From assembly GCA_002841945.1 (NCBI GenBank), contig PHBI01000043.1, positions 1 to 61,380 of the forward strand: a stretch of 61,380 bases of DNA, written 5' to 3'. The notes under the pieces were generated by a model that worked only from the letters and a program-made list of their open reading frames with translations, did not search any database and was not told where the DNA came from. Shown here in pieces: positions 36,582-45,294 of the stretch (its first letter is position 1; each line of letters starts with the position of its first letter). The stretch comes from Deltaproteobacteria bacterium HGW-Deltaproteobacteria-14. GTDB lineage: Bacteria; Myxococcota_A; UBA9042; PHBI01. Made by a program: the position numbers and the translations under genes.

Positions 36582-38102
36582 TCAGGCGGCGAGCAGCTCT
36601 TCGGCTCGGACGCGGGCCAGCGCCATGATCGTGTGCTGCGGGTTGACGCCGAGGGTCGTCGGCAGGGCGGAGGCGTCGGCCACCACGAGGCCGTCGTAGC
36701 CGTGGACGCGACCGCGGGGGTCGCAGACGGCGCGGCGCGGATCGGCCCCCATGACGCAGCCGCCGAAGAGGTGGGTCATGATGGCGGTCCACGCGCGGGG
36801 GTCGGTGGGGCCGGCGGCGAGCTTGCCGAGCTCGTCGGGGGCGAGGCTGTAGGGCAGCCCGAACACGCCGGGGAGGATGGCGCGGGCGCCGGCGGCGGCG
36901 TGCATCTGCGCGATGACGTGGGCGCCGTCGCGCAGGCGCTCCATGTCGCGGCGGCCGATGTCGTAGAAGACGACCGGCTTGCCGGTGGGCGTGGTGACGA
37001 CGCGGCCGACCGCCTCGGCGCGGACGGCGACGGCCCACATGGCGAGGTGGCGGTAGTCCCCGAGGCGCCCGATGAGCTGGCTCCCCGCGCCGCCGAGGCG
37101 GCTCGCGACCAGCTCGAGCGGGATCGCCAGGGTCTCGAGCTTGAGGCCCTTGGTGGCGCGCAGCGCGGTGCTCGACCAGCCCTGGGTGGCGCCGCTGTTC
37201 ATGTCCACCGGGGTGTCGTAGACGCCGAAGACGCCGACCCCGGGGTGGGCGCGGAAGTGGCGGCCGAGGGCGCGGGAGCGGATCCCCGAGCGGTGGAGCA
37301 GGGCCGGCGAGTGGGTGGCGGAGGCGGCGATGACGACGGCCTTGCGCGCGCGCACGACGAAGCGCTTGCCGCGGCGCTGGTCGGTCGGGTGGACGAAGGC
37401 GCCGCGGACGCCGACGGCGCGGCGGCCGCGCAGCTCGACGCGGGCGACCGGGGCGCACGAGAGCAGGGTCGCGCCGGCGGCGAGGGCCTCCGGGACCCAG
37501 GTGACGTTGGTCGAGCGCTTGCGGTCGTGCTTGCACCCTTGCATGCACGCGCCGCTGCCGGCGCAGTCGCGGATGGCGCGGTGCATGGCGTGGTCGTTGA
37601 GGTCGAGGGCGGCGCCGGCGCGCGCGGCGAGGTCGTTGCTGCGCCCGGCGCTCGCGCGCGGGGTCGGGCTGACGTGGAGCTCGGCCTCGATCGCGTCCTG
37701 GTGGCGCCAGATGGCGGCGGCGAGGGCATCGCTGTCGGGGAAGCCGTGGTCGTCGCGCCACTCGCGGACGACCTCGCCCGGGGTGCGGATGGCGATGGCG
37801 CTGTTGATGACGGTGGTGCCGCCGACGAGGCGGGCCTGCACGATGGGCCACAGGGCGCGGCCGATGGCGAGGTTGACGCCCCAGCCGTCCATCATGTCGC
37901 GCAGCGTGCCCCACATCGAGGCCGGGTAGTCGGCGGGATCGCGCCACGGGCCGGCCTCGACCATCGCGACCGAGGCGCCGCCGCGGGCGAGGACGACGGC
38001 CGCCGCGGCGCCGCCGGCGCCGGTCCCGACGACGACGTAGTCCGCCTCGACCTCGACGGGGCGGTCGAAGCGCGAGCCAGCCTGAAAGGCGAGGTGGGTC
38101 AC
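36582..38102 (-). CDS. GMC-family FAD-dependent oxidoreductase
   Basis: A 506-residue protein, taking GTG 38100-38102 as start; a longer frame to 38192 adds a Pro/Arg-rich stretch overlapping the upstream gene and is rejected. The FAD-binding fold is near the N-terminus (YVVVGTGAGGAAAAVVLARG, then VEAGP). GGTTVINSAIAIRTP matches the GMC GG-substrate-loop region. The C-terminal HLFGGCVMGADPRRAVCDP and VADASALPTTLGVNPQHTIM carry the conserved His region of GMC oxidases/dehydrogenases. A Cys cluster (CAGSGACMQGCKHD) resembles that of cholesterol-oxidase-like GMC proteins. It oxidises an alcohol or sterol-like substrate of unknown identity. It lies 40 bases after the small upstream gene, probably its subunit or anchor. 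Confidence 0.82.
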   Translation of the reverse strand: MTHLAFQAGSRFDRPVEVEADYVVVGTGAGGAAAAVVLARGGASVAMVEAGPWRDPADYPASMWGTLRDMMDGWGVNLAIGRALWPIVQARLVGGTTVINSAIAIRTPGEVVREWRDDHGFPDSDALAAAIWRHQDAIEAELHVSPTPRASAGRSNDLAARAGAALDLNDHAMHRAIRDCAGSGACMQGCKHDRKRSTNVTWVPEALAAGATLLSCAPVARVELRGRRAVGVRGAFVHPTDQRRGKRFVVRARKAVVIAASATHSPALLHRSGIRSRALGRHFRAHPGVGVFGVYDTPVDMNSGATQGWSSTALRATKGLKLETLAIPLELVASRLGGAGSQLIGRLGDYRHLAMWAVAVRAEAVGRVVTTPTGKPVVFYDIGRRDMERLRDGAHVIAQMHAAAGARAILPGVFGLPYSLAPDELGKLAAGPTDPRAWTAIMTHLFGGCVMGADPRRAVCDPRGRVHGYDGLVVADASALPTTLGVNPQHTIMALARVRAEELLAA

Positions 38103-38142
38103 GGGGGCTCCTGCGCCGCGCCGGGAGGGGCCGGGGCGGCGG

Positions 38143-38619
38143 TCAGCGGCGGGCGGCGGCCCAGCGCCGGAACGCGTCGAGGGAGATGACACGCTCGCCG
38201 AGCTTGGGGGGCTCCGGGGAGCGGGCGGCGTCGCCGCGCCAGGTGCCGGGGTCCGGACCGAGGGGGGTCACGCCGAGGGTGGCGCGGATGGCGGGATCGG
38301 CGCCCCAACACATCCCGGCAATCATCTTGACGAGGAAGAGCGACTGCCGCACCGGATACAGCGGGTGGTAGGCGAGGCGCTGAACGTGCTGATCGAGCTG
38401 CTCGGGGGTGAGCCAGCTCGCGGGCACCGGGCGGCGCAGGGTCAGGACCGGCGACGCCAGGATGAGCGCGCCGCCCGCGACGAGCCCGATCCGGAAGGCG
38501 GCCGGGCCCTCGCGGTGAAAGCGATCGAGGAAGGCGTCGAGGTTGGTCGCCTCGATCCCGGGGAGGGCGCCGCCGGCGGGCATGACCGCGCGGAGGGCGA
38601 ATCGCTCGAGCCATCGCAT
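38143..38619 (-). CDS. Small partner protein of the GMC oxidoreductase
   Basis: About 158 residues from the ATG at 38617-38619; a GTG at 38667 would add 16 residues. The preferred start lies 8 bases after an extended -10-like TGCTAGCGT on the reverse strand, so the mRNA may be leaderless. One hydrophobic segment (RIGLVAGGALILASPVLTL) may anchor it in the membrane. An MCWGADPAIRATLGV segment and a C-terminal RRWAAARR follow. The layout resembles small subunits found beside GMC dehydrogenases that support export or electron transfer. The family is not recognised with certainty. Confidence 0.6.
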   Translation of the reverse strand: MRWLERFALRAVMPAGGALPGIEATNLDAFLDRFHREGPAAFRIGLVAGGALILASPVLTLRRPVPASWLTPEQLDQHVQRLAYHPLYPVRQSLFLVKMIAGMCWGADPAIRATLGVTPLGPDPGTWRGDAARSPEPPKLGERVISLDAFRRWAAARR

Positions 38620-38970
38620 CGCCGCAGACGCTAGCAGAAGCACGAGCGAGGCGCCATCGACGGCCACAACTCGCCGCCACGGGCGCCCAGGTCAGGAGTC
38701 CGCAGACCTGACCCCGCCGTCGCCCGCGCCCCCCACCCGGACGGGCCGCGCGGGGATCCCGCCACAGCCTCGCCGTCCGGGGGACGGCCGCGCGCAGGGG
38801 CAGCTGACTCCGAGGGGGACACACCGACGCGTGTCAACGCTGACACGCCCGCGGGTCTGGAGAGCCGCTCAGCGCGCGGTCCGGGCGACGAAGACCCAGG
38901 TCTCATCAGGGTCCGCCGCGCTGGCACGGGTCTTGGATTGTCACCGGGCAGGAACCACACGGAGGCTCCC
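38620..38970. other. Divergent intergenic region with an 18-base operator-like palindrome
   Basis: This 351-base region separates the leftward GMC operon from the rightward secreted-protein gene. It contains CGTGTCA (38830-38836), ACGC, TGACACG (38841-38847), a perfect 7+4+7 palindrome. Next to the leftward gene is a -10-like TAGCGT (reverse strand, 38633-38628). GGAGG at 38961-38965 is the ribosome site of the rightward gene. Nothing else is recognisable. Confidence 0.5.
38830..38847. promoter_or_regulatory. TGTCA-N4-TGACA palindrome
   Basis: A perfect inverted repeat, CGTGTCA-ACGC-TGACACG, in the divergent region. Palindromes with TGTCA half-sites are bound by several dimeric helix-turn-helix families. 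It lies about 120 bases before the secreted-protein start, and the cognate regulator is not known. Confidence 0.4.
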
Positions 38971-40293
38971 ATGCTCGTCCGCACCCTCATCGCCCTCGCC
39001 GCCCTCACCCTCCCCGCCGTGCCGGCCTGCCTCCAGCTCGGCCCCGAGCCCGCCGCCGCCGACGTCACCGACGCGGGCGCCAGCGACGCCCTCGACGCCG
39101 TCCGCCTGACCGCCGGCGCCCTGAACGTCGGCGTCCCCGGGCAGCCCACGCCCACCCCGTCGGCGCGCGTCGCGGAGGTCACGAGCGCCGAGAGCGCCGC
39201 GGCGGTCGGTCGCCCGGCCGCCGCCGCGACCGTCGACCGCGGCGTCTCCAGCGACATCGCCCACTGGGTCGAGGTCTTCGAGGGGCGCCGCGCCGCACCG
39301 CAGCGCGACGCGACCGCCGACGCCGACGCCCCGGAGGTGAGCCCGCCCAGCGCGCCGCCCGAGGGCTGGTTCGGCGTCGTCCACGACGGGGATCTGGTGC
39401 TCGCGAACGAGGCGCCGGAGTCCTGGTGGGGCGGCCCGGCGGCCTTCGTGCGGCGCGGCGAGGACCACGGCCGCTTCCTCATCGAGCGGGCCGCCCGGGA
39501 GGAGTCCCTGCCGGCGGCCCACGCGGCGTGGCTCGGGCGCGAGGTGCGCCTCTTCGACCGCCGCGGCGAGCGCTGCGTCGCGCGCGTCGACGGCTTCGCG
39601 CTGCGGAGCGAGCTCATCGATGACAACGAGCGCCTGTGGGGCGACGAGAACCCGTGGAACGAGGCCGCCCCCGACCGCGCCGCGCAGGATCCGGACGTCA
39701 CCTGGGGCGACGGCGGCCAGATGCTGCTCGCGACCCTCACGACCCTGAGCGGGGACTGCGCCGGCGCGATCGTCGCCGTCCCCGCGGCGCGCCCGGCGCC
39801 GACCGCGCTCGCCCCGGCCAAGGTCGACGCCGGGCTCGCGAGGCGCGCGCTGGCGGCCTTCCGCGCCCTGCCGGCGTGGGACGAGGCGCAGGCGGAGTAC
39901 CGCGACGCGATCGCCGCGCAAGGCGGCCGCGAGGCGAAGACCTGGGACCGCTACGCCGGCGCCAAGCCGGTCGTGAAGCTGTTTCGGGGCCGCGACGGGC
40001 GCGAGGTGGCGCTCGTCACCGCCGACTCGGTCGACGGCTGCGGCTCGCCCGGCTCACAGCTGACCGCGGCCTTCACCGTGGCCCGCGAGCGCGGCCGCGT
40101 CGACCTGACGCGCCTCTACGCCGAGCGCTGGGCCCCCGAGCTCACCGGCTTCATCGACGTCGACGGCGACGGCACCCTCGAGGGCGTCGGCGCCGGCGCG
40201 CCGGCCGCGATCCACGCGCTGACCCCGACCGAGGCGCCGATCCGGGGCGCCGCCGAGATCCCCGACCTCACCGACTACGGCTGCCCCTGCTGA
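38971..40293 (+). CDS. Exported hypothetical (lipo)protein
   Basis: A 440-residue protein. GGAGG (38961-38965) sets the ATG at 38971. The signal peptide ([20 protein letters not shown]) ends in a possible lipobox with C20. The mature protein has a polar Ala/Asp-rich N-terminal third, a Trp-rich middle ([24 protein letters not shown]) and a C-terminal domain with a calcium-loop-like [14 protein letters not shown]. It ends in YGCPC. I do not recognise a family. The DVDGDG segment, common in FG-GAP/EF-like loops, suggests metal binding. It is monocistronic, just upstream of the arsenic operon but separated by about 250 bases with its own control region. Confidence 0.65.
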   Translation: MLVRTLIALAALTLPAVPACLQLGPEPAAADVTDAGASDALDAVRLTAGALNVGVPGQPTPTPSARVAEVTSAESAAAVGRPAAAATVDRGVSSDIAHWVEVFEGRRAAPQRDATADADAPEVSPPSAPPEGWFGVVHDGDLVLANEAPESWWGGPAAFVRRGEDHGRFLIERAAREESLPAAHAAWLGREVRLFDRRGERCVARVDGFALRSELIDDNERLWGDENPWNEAAPDRAAQDPDVTWGDGGQMLLATLTTLSGDCAGAIVAVPAARPAPTALAPAKVDAGLARRALAAFRALPAWDEAQAEYRDAIAAQGGREAKTWDRYAGAKPVVKLFRGRDGREVALVTADSVDGCGSPGSQLTAAFTVARERGRVDLTRLYAERWAPELTGFIDVDGDGTLEGVGAGAPAAIHALTPTEAPIRGAAEIPDLTDYGCPC

Positions 40294-40514
40294 AGCCCAC
40301 GTGCGCTCACGCGGGCGCGCTCCGAGTCCGCGGCGTTGGCTCCGCCTCGTCCGCCACCGCGCCACGCGGTTCGCGACGCGCAACGGGCGCCACCTCGAGG
40401 GGCTCGGCGTCGACGAGGTCCGGGACCCGCTCGTCGCGCGGTGCTCGGGTCGCCGGCCCCACCGGCGCGGCCCCCGCCAGCCGCGCTCGAAAGTCGTTGC
40501 GGCGCACGTCCTTT

Positions 40515-40536
40515 CGTAATACTACGAATTACGTAG
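40515..40536 (+). promoter_or_regulatory. Overlapping palindromes: ArsR operator at the ars promoter
   Basis: CGTAAT (40515-40520) and ATTACG (40528-40533) form one perfect dyad; CTACG (40522-40526) and CGTAG (40532-40536) form a second overlapping one. The segment also contains a -10-like TAATAC (40517-40522). It lies directly before the AGGAGG and GTG of arsR, so binding would block both transcription and leader clearance. This is typical for autoregulating ArsR. Confidence 0.65.
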
Positions 40537-40544
40537 GAGGGACC

Positions 40545-40955
40545 GTGAGCGACCGCTGCACCGTGGACTTCGTGACCCCCCCGAGCGTCGACGAGCGCGA
40601 GGGCGCGGAGCGCCTCGCGCGCTACGCCAAGGCCCTCGGACACCCGGCGCGCATCGCCATCATGCGGATGCTGCTGCGCCTCGACGCCTGCTTCGCCGGC
40701 GCCATCGCCGACGCCCTCCCCCAGGCCGCCTCGACCGTGTCGCAGCACCTGCGCCAGCTCAAGGACGCCGGGCTGATCCAGGGCGACATCGACGGCCCGC
40801 GCATCTGCTACTGCGTCAACCGCGCCGCCCTCGCCGAGCTCAAGGGGCTCGTCGCCGATCTGGGAGCGGCACCGGAGCGAGCAGCGGCCTGCGTGACACC
40901 GACGATCCCGGTGGTCCTCGACGACGCCCCCGGCCGCACCGGCAGGCCGTCATGA
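40545..40955 (+). CDS. arsR: ArsR-family arsenic-responsive repressor
   Basis: A 136-residue repressor starting at GTG 40545 behind AGGAGG. The winged-helix core reads [20 protein letters not shown] with the recognition helix [18 protein letters not shown]. Cys residues include C5, C49, C88 and C90 (GPRICYCVN) and C116; the C88/C90 pair in the wing and C116 are candidate As(III) ligands. In this family arsenite binding releases DNA and induces the operon. It overlaps acr3 by ATGA and controls the seven-gene cluster downstream. Confidence 0.9.
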   Translation: MSDRCTVDFVTPPSVDEREGAERLARYAKALGHPARIAIMRMLLRLDACFAGAIADALPQAASTVSQHLRQLKDAGLIQGDIDGPRICYCVNRAALAELKGLVADLGAAPERAAACVTPTIPVVLDDAPGRTGRPS

Positions 40956-42022
40956 ACGCGCCCCTCCGCCCCCGCCTCGCCTTCCTCGACCGCTGGCTCA
41001 CGCTCTGGATCTTCCTCGCGATGGGCGTCGGGGTGCTCCTCGGCCACCTCGTCCCCGGGGTCGCCGCCGCCCTCGAAGACATGAGCGTCGGGACCACCTC
41101 CATCCCGATCGCCGTCGGGCTCATCGCCATGATGTACCCGCCGCTCGCCCGGGTCCGCTACGAGGAGCTCGGCCGGGTCTTCCGCGACCGCCGCGTCCTC
41201 GGCCTGTCGCTGGTCCAGAACTGGGTCATCGGCCCCATCCTCATGTTCGCCCTGGCGGTCCTCTTCCTCCACGACCGCCCGGAGTACATGGTCGGCGTCA
41301 TCCTCATCGGCCTCGCCCGCTGCATCGCGATGGTCATCGTGTGGAACGACCTCGCCCGCGGCGACCGCGAGTACTGCGCGGGCCTGGTGGCCTTCAACGC
41401 GATCTTCCAGATCCTGTTCTTCTCGGTCTACGCCTGGCTCTTCATCACCTGGCTCCCGGCGCAGCTCGGCCTCGGCGGCGCCGCCGTCGCCGTCACTCTG
41501 GGGCAGATCGCCGAGAGCGTCGCCATCTACCTCGGCCTGCCCTTCGCCCTCGGCTTCGCCACCCGCGCGCTGCTCGTCCGCGCCCGCGGACGCGCCTGGT
41601 ACGAGACCCGCTTCACCCCGCGCATCGCGCCCATCACCCTGGTCGCCCTGCTGTTCACCATCGTCGTGATGTTCTCGCTCAAGGGCGAGGCCATCGTCGC
41701 CCTGCCCCTCGACGTCCTGCGGGTCGCGGCGCCGCTGCTGGTCTACTTCGTGCTGATGTTCTTCGCGTCGTTCTGGCTCAGCCGCCGCGCCGGCGCGACC
41801 TACGCCCAGACCGCGACGCTGTCGTTCACCGCCGCGTCCAACAACTTCGAGCTCGCCATCGCCGTCGCGGTCGCCACCTTCGGGATCCACCACGGCGCCG
41901 CCTTCGCCGCCGTCATCGGTCCGCTGGTCGAGGTCCCGGTGCTGATCGGCCTCGTGAACGTCTCCCTGCGCCTCGGCCGCCGCTGGTTCGCCGACGCCCC
42001 GCTGGCCGAGGCCCGACCGTGA
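40952..42022 (+). CDS. acr3: ACR3-family arsenite efflux permease
   Basis: A 356-residue inner-membrane carrier with about ten helices; its ATG overlaps the arsR stop. Typical ACR3 features are the N-terminal [20 protein letters not shown], the [20 protein letters not shown] stretch, and the conserved Cys on the fourth helix (C124 in [18 protein letters not shown]), needed for arsenite transport in characterised members. The late [23 protein letters not shown] segment is present ([20 protein letters not shown]). It exports As(III) using the proton-motive force. Four-base overlaps with arsR and arsC imply tight coupling of sensing, efflux and reduction. Confidence 0.93.
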   Translation: MNAPLRPRLAFLDRWLTLWIFLAMGVGVLLGHLVPGVAAALEDMSVGTTSIPIAVGLIAMMYPPLARVRYEELGRVFRDRRVLGLSLVQNWVIGPILMFALAVLFLHDRPEYMVGVILIGLARCIAMVIVWNDLARGDREYCAGLVAFNAIFQILFFSVYAWLFITWLPAQLGLGGAAVAVTLGQIAESVAIYLGLPFALGFATRALLVRARGRAWYETRFTPRIAPITLVALLFTIVVMFSLKGEAIVALPLDVLRVAAPLLVYFVLMFFASFWLSRRAGATYAQTATLSFTAASNNFELAIAVAVATFGIHHGAAFAAVIGPLVEVPVLIGLVNVSLRLGRRWFADAPLAEARP

Positions 42023-42462
42023 CCGCGCCTCGCCCCCCCGGGGTGCTCTTTCTGTGCGTCGCCAACTCGGCGCGCAGCCAGCTGGCCGAGGGGCTCGCCC
42101 GCCACCTCTTTGGCGACGCCATCAGCGCGTGGTCGGCCGGCTCCGCGCCGTCGCGACCGCACCCCCTGGCCCTGCGGGCGCTGGCGGAGCTCGGGATCGA
42201 CGCCTCCGGCCAGACGTCCAAGCCCATCAGCGCCGTCGATCCCGCCGCCATCGACCTCGTCGTCACCCTCTGCGCCGAGGAGGTCTGCCCCGCCTGGCTC
42301 GCGCCCACCCGACGCCTCCACTGGCCCCTCCCCGACCCCGCCGGCGGCCCTAACGACGCCCCGGAGGCCGCGCGCCTCGAGCGCTTCCGCGCCGTCCGCG
42401 ACACCCTCCGCGAGCGGCTCACCACCCTCCCTTCGCACTTGCACAAACAGGACACCCCATGA
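42019..42462 (+). CDS. arsC: Arsenate reductase, low-molecular-weight phosphatase type
   Basis: A 147-residue cytosolic enzyme from GTG 42019. The C(X)5R phosphatase loop is [11 protein letters not shown] (C13, R19). Two more Cys, C85 and C90 (VTLCAEEVC), complete the triple-Cys relay of thioredoxin-coupled ArsC. The acid-base Asp is in the WPLPDPAG segment. It reduces As(V) to As(III), which the upstream ACR3 pump exports; the oxidised enzyme is recycled by thioredoxin. It overlaps both neighbours by four bases. Confidence 0.93.
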   Translation: MTAPRPPGVLFLCVANSARSQLAEGLARHLFGDAISAWSAGSAPSRPHPLALRALAELGIDASGQTSKPISAVDPAAIDLVVTLCAEEVCPAWLAPTRRLHWPLPDPAGGPNDAPEAARLERFRAVRDTLRERLTTLPSHLHKQDTP

Positions 42463-42926
42463 CGCTCAAGAGCGGCATCATCATCTCACTTACAGCGCTC
42501 GGCATCGTCATCGCGCTCGCTTACCGCGGCGCACAAAGCTCCGCGGACGAGGCCGCCCCCCCAGCCTCCCACGAGGGCGTCGCCGTCGCCAGCGCGCCCA
42601 CCTCCCCCGCGCCCGCGCCCGCGCCGCGCGCCTTGCCCCGGCTCGTCGAGCTCGGCTCGGACAGCTGCGCGAGCTGCAAAGCGATGATGCCGGTGCTCGC
42701 GGAGCTGCGCCGCGCGCACCCCGACACCTTGAAGGTCGACTTCATCGACGTCTGGAAGCACCCCGACGACGCCGAGCCCTTCAAGGTCCGCATCATCCCG
42801 ACCCAGGTCTTCCTCGCCCCCGACGGGCGCGAGCTCGACCGCCACCAGGGCTTCTACCCGGCCGACGCCATCCGCGAGCGCTTCCGCACCCTGGGCTTCC
42901 CCGTCGCGCCGCCCGCGGAGGGCTGA
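42459..42926 (+). CDS. Membrane-anchored thioredoxin-fold protein
   Basis: A 155-residue protein; its ATG overlaps the arsC stop. An N-terminal TM helix ([16 protein letters not shown]) and a Pro/Ala linker precede a thioredoxin domain with active site SCASCK (C70, C73) and the cis-Pro region [17 protein letters not shown]. Anchoring by the N-terminus places the domain in the periplasm. Electrons would come from the CcdA-like protein encoded next. The target may be a thiol step in periplasmic arsenical handling, inferred from the operon. It probably does not serve cytosolic ArsC directly because it is on the other side of the membrane. Confidence 0.85.
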   Translation: MTLKSGIIISLTALGIVIALAYRGAQSSADEAAPPASHEGVAVASAPTSPAPAPAPRALPRLVELGSDSCASCKAMMPVLAELRRAHPDTLKVDFIDVWKHPDDAEPFKVRIIPTQVFLAPDGRELDRHQGFYPADAIRERFRTLGFPVAPPAEG

Positions 42927-42927
42927 G

Positions 42928-43605
42928 GTGGACGAACTCTTCTCCGCCCTGTCCCGCGGGCTCGAGCAGTCCCCCGCGCTGGCGGTCCTCGCCGCCTTCG
43001 GCTGGGGCGTGGCCAGCGTCGGGCTGAGCCCGTGCCACCTCACCAGCGTCCCGCTCGCCGTCGGCTATCTGGGCGCGGCCCCGGGCGGCAGGCGGTCTCC
43101 CCTCGGGCTCGGCCTGGTGCTCGCGACCGCGGAGCTCCTCACCCTCGCCGCCATCGGCGCCATCACCCTCGCCGCCGGACGCATCGCCGGCGACGTCTGG
43201 GGGGTCGGCAGCTGGATCGCCGCGGCGCTGATGCTCCTCGCCGGCCTCGCCCTGCTCGACGTCCTGCCGCTCCCCTCCACAGGCGGCCTGCGTCGCGTCG
43301 TCAGCCGCGATCTGCGCGGCGCCGCCACCCTCGGCGCGACCCTCGGCGTGACCCTCGGCCCCTGCACCTTCGCCTTCATGGCGCCGGTGCTCGCCACCGC
43401 GATGATCGCGACGCCGGCCGCCGCCGTCGCCGTCCTCACGGGGTTCGCCGCCGGGCACGTGCTCGCGACGGTCGCCGCGGGCCTCCTCGGCGCGCGCGTG
43501 GGCGGCTGGCTGCGCTCGGGTCGCCGGTTCACCGCGATCGCCAAGGCGGTCGTCGGCGCGGCGCTGATCGCCGCCGCCCTCTACCTCGTAGCCACGGCCC
43601 CGTGA
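42928..43605 (+). CDS. CcdA/DsbD-like transmembrane thiol-electron carrier
   Basis: A 225-residue membrane protein from GTG 42928, one base after the thioredoxin stop. About six helices are visible, with the paired Cys-Pro motifs of the CcdA family: GLSPCHLTSVPLAVGY (C36) and LGPCTFAFMAPVL (C146). CcdA proteins move electrons from cytosolic thioredoxin to periplasmic thioredoxin-like partners. The partner is most likely the anchored thioredoxin encoded immediately upstream. In this operon the pair would supply reducing power outside the inner membrane. Confidence 0.85.
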   Translation: MDELFSALSRGLEQSPALAVLAAFGWGVASVGLSPCHLTSVPLAVGYLGAAPGGRRSPLGLGLVLATAELLTLAAIGAITLAAGRIAGDVWGVGSWIAAALMLLAGLALLDVLPLPSTGGLRRVVSRDLRGAATLGATLGVTLGPCTFAFMAPVLATAMIATPAAAVAVLTGFAAGHVLATVAAGLLGARVGGWLRSGRRFTAIAKAVVGAALIAAALYLVATAP

Positions 43606-43614
43606 GACCCGCAC

Positions 43615-44571
43615 ATGTTCGAAGCCCTCGCTGACGCCATCGCCTTCGACCTCTTCGGGCTCGACCCCGCGAGCGCCGTCGGCGCGGCCGTCCACTTCTT
43701 CATCCAGGACGTCACCAAGATCCTGGCGCTGCTCGTGGGCGTCATCTACGCGATGGGCCTGCTGCGCGCCCTGCTCAGCCCCGAGCGCGTGCGCGACTAC
43801 GTCCGCGGCAAGCCTCGCTGGCTCGCCCGCATCCTCGCGATCCTCCTCGGCGCCCTCACCCCGTTCTGCTCCTGCTCCTCGGTGCCGCTCTTCGTCGGCT
43901 TCGTCGAGGCCGGGATCCCGCTCGGCGTGACCTTCTCGTTCCTCATCGCGAGCCCCATGATCAACGAGGTCGCCGTCGTCGTCCTCGCGGGGGTCATCGG
44001 CTGGCAGCTGACGGCGCTCTACGTCGCGACCGGGCTGACGGTCGCCTACGTCGGCGGCGCGGTGATGGAGCGCTTCCGCCCCGAGCGCTGGGTCGAGCCC
44101 TACGTCTGGGATCTCCAGGCGGGCGTCGGCGCGCCCCGCCCTGGGGTCAAGGGGCTGCGCGCCCGCCACGACTTCGCCTGGGGCGAGGTGCGCGAGATCG
44201 TCGGGCGCATCTGGAAGTGGGTGATCATCGGGGTGGCCGTGGGCGCGGTCTTTCACGGCTTCGTCCCCGCCGAGTGGGTCGTCGCCAACCTCTCCGGCGA
44301 CGCCAACCCGCTGGTGGTGCCCGCCGCCGTCGCGATCGGCGTGCCGCTCTACTCGAACGCCACCGGGGTGGTGCCCATCGCCGAGGCGCTGCTCGGCAAG
44401 GGGGTCGGCCTCGGCACGGTGCTCGCGCTGATGATGAGCATCGCGGCGCTCTCGCTGCCGGAGATGCTCATCCTGCGCAAGGTCATCCGCTGGCCCGCCC
44501 TGGGCCTCTTCGCCGGCGTCCTCGCGGTCGCGTTCACCCTCGTCGGCTGGTTGTTCAACGCATTGTCCTGA
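43615..44571 (+). CDS. arsP: ArsP-type permease (DUF318/PF03773 family)
   Basis: A 318-residue inner-membrane permease with about eight helices. The family hallmark LTPFCSCSSVPLFVGF (C85, C87) and the second repeat with GVPLYSNATGVVPIAEALL are present. Characterised ArsP proteins export trivalent methylated and aromatic arsenicals, while other members of this family have different or unknown substrates. Placement in an ars operon supports the ArsP assignment. There is no arsM methylase in the window, so the organoarsenical would come from elsewhere. It is followed after 11 bases by a CxxC protein often linked with this permease family. Confidence 0.8.
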   Translation: MFEALADAIAFDLFGLDPASAVGAAVHFFIQDVTKILALLVGVIYAMGLLRALLSPERVRDYVRGKPRWLARILAILLGALTPFCSCSSVPLFVGFVEAGIPLGVTFSFLIASPMINEVAVVVLAGVIGWQLTALYVATGLTVAYVGGAVMERFRPERWVEPYVWDLQAGVGAPRPGVKGLRARHDFAWGEVREIVGRIWKWVIIGVAVGAVFHGFVPAEWVVANLSGDANPLVVPAAVAIGVPLYSNATGVVPIAEALLGKGVGLGTVLALMMSIAALSLPEMLILRKVIRWPALGLFAGVLAVAFTLVGWLFNALS

Positions 44572-44582
44572 GAGGAGTCGTC

Positions 44583-44825
44583 ATGCACGTCATCAAGGTC
44601 CTGGGCTCGGGCTGCGCGAGCTGCAAGCGCACCGCCGAGCGCCTCGAGAAGATCGCGCGCGAGCTGGACGCGTCCGTCGAGGTGGTCAAGGTCGAGGAGC
44701 TCTCGGAGATCATGGGCTACGGCGTGATGGCCACCCCCGGGGTCGTCATCGACGAGCGCGTGGTCCACGCTGGCGGGGTCCCGAGCGCCCTGACCATCCG
44801 TGGCTGGCTCGCGGAGCTGAGCTGA
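44583..44825 (+). CDS. Small thioredoxin-like CxxC protein (redox-active disulfide family)
   Basis: An 80-residue cytosolic protein from the ATG at 44583, preceded by GAGAGGAG. The active site is GSGCASCKRT (C11, C14) and the cis-Pro region VMATPGVVIDERVVHAG. This matches the small 'redox-active disulfide protein 2'/TM_CxxC type, which is commonly encoded next to DUF318 permeases. It may deliver thiolated or reduced arsenical to ArsP, or recycle ArsC; both roles are inferences. It ends the seven-gene operon. Confidence 0.85.
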   Translation: MHVIKVLGSGCASCKRTAERLEKIARELDASVEVVKVEELSEIMGYGVMATPGVVIDERVVHAGGVPSALTIRGWLAELS

Positions 44826-44861
44826 CGCCGGCCGTCGGCGCGGCTCGAGGGCAACGGAGCG

Positions 44862-44890
44862 TTGACAGCGCGGGCGAAGCCTCGTGAAAT
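44862..44890 (+). promoter_or_regulatory. Promoter with consensus -35; possible leaderless mRNA for terB-like gene
   Basis: TTGACA (44862-44867) and TGAAAT (44885-44890) are 17 bases apart. Transcription would begin about 7 bases later, at or next to the ATG at 44898, leaving no room for a ribosome site. Confidence 0.5.
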
Positions 44891-44897
44891 GCGACCC

Positions 44898-45293
44898 ATG
44901 TTGAGCCTCGACGCCCTCCCAGACTCCGACCGCTTCCTGCTCTGGACCCTGCTGCGCACCGCGCTGGCCGACGGCAAGGTCGCGCCGGTCGAGGCGACGT
45001 TCATCGAGAAGTCGATGGACGTCCTCGGGCTAGACCCGGCCTCCCAGGCGACGGTCCGCGGCATGCTGCTCGGCCAGGAGGCCGTCCCGGAGGTCGATCC
45101 GGGCGCGCTCCCGGACCGCGCCCGACGGCTCGAGCTGTTCCGCGACACGGTGCTGCTGGCCTACTCGGACGGCGCCCTCGACGAGCGCGAGCAGACCCGA
45201 CTCGAGCGGCTCATCGTCGTCCTCGAGCTCGAGCGGGCCGAGTGCGAGGGCGTGTGGCAGACCGCGCGCGAGCTCTTCGAAGACGACGACTGA
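44898..45293 (+). CDS. TerB-like (tellurite-resistance domain) protein
   Basis: About 131 residues from the ATG at 44898; an in-frame ATG at 44889 lies within the predicted -10 and is less likely. It is an all-helical acidic protein with the two-repeat TerB pattern: LRTALADGKVAPVEATFIEK and LAYSDGALDEREQTRLERLI. The conserved Asp/Glu residues of this pattern bind metal in TerB homologues. The domain is widespread and not limited to tellurite resistance. There is one base between its stop and the TetR gene start, so the two form an operon. The lack of a ribosome site and the nearby consensus promoter suggest leaderless translation. Confidence 0.75.
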   Translation: MLSLDALPDSDRFLLWTLLRTALADGKVAPVEATFIEKSMDVLGLDPASQATVRGMLLGQEAVPEVDPGALPDRARRLELFRDTVLLAYSDGALDEREQTRLERLIVVLELERAECEGVWQTARELFEDDD

Positions 45294-45294
45294 G

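Noticed and set aside
36385..37947. In-frame upstream extension of the lamin-tail protein (to 2415 codons)
   Set aside because: The extension is antisense-like Arg/Pro-rich text overlapping the GMC gene; the ATG at 36384 gives a proper lipoprotein signal.
40952..42022. Assignment of the arsenite pump as ArsB
   Set aside because: The sequence has the ten-helix ACR3 pattern with C124 in [12 protein letters not shown]; ArsB family motifs are absent.
42459..44825. Cytochrome c maturation locus (because of CcdA and thioredoxin genes)
   Set aside because: The genes are embedded in the overlapping ars operon, and no other ccm/res genes are present, so the link with the cytochrome at 53395 is not supported.
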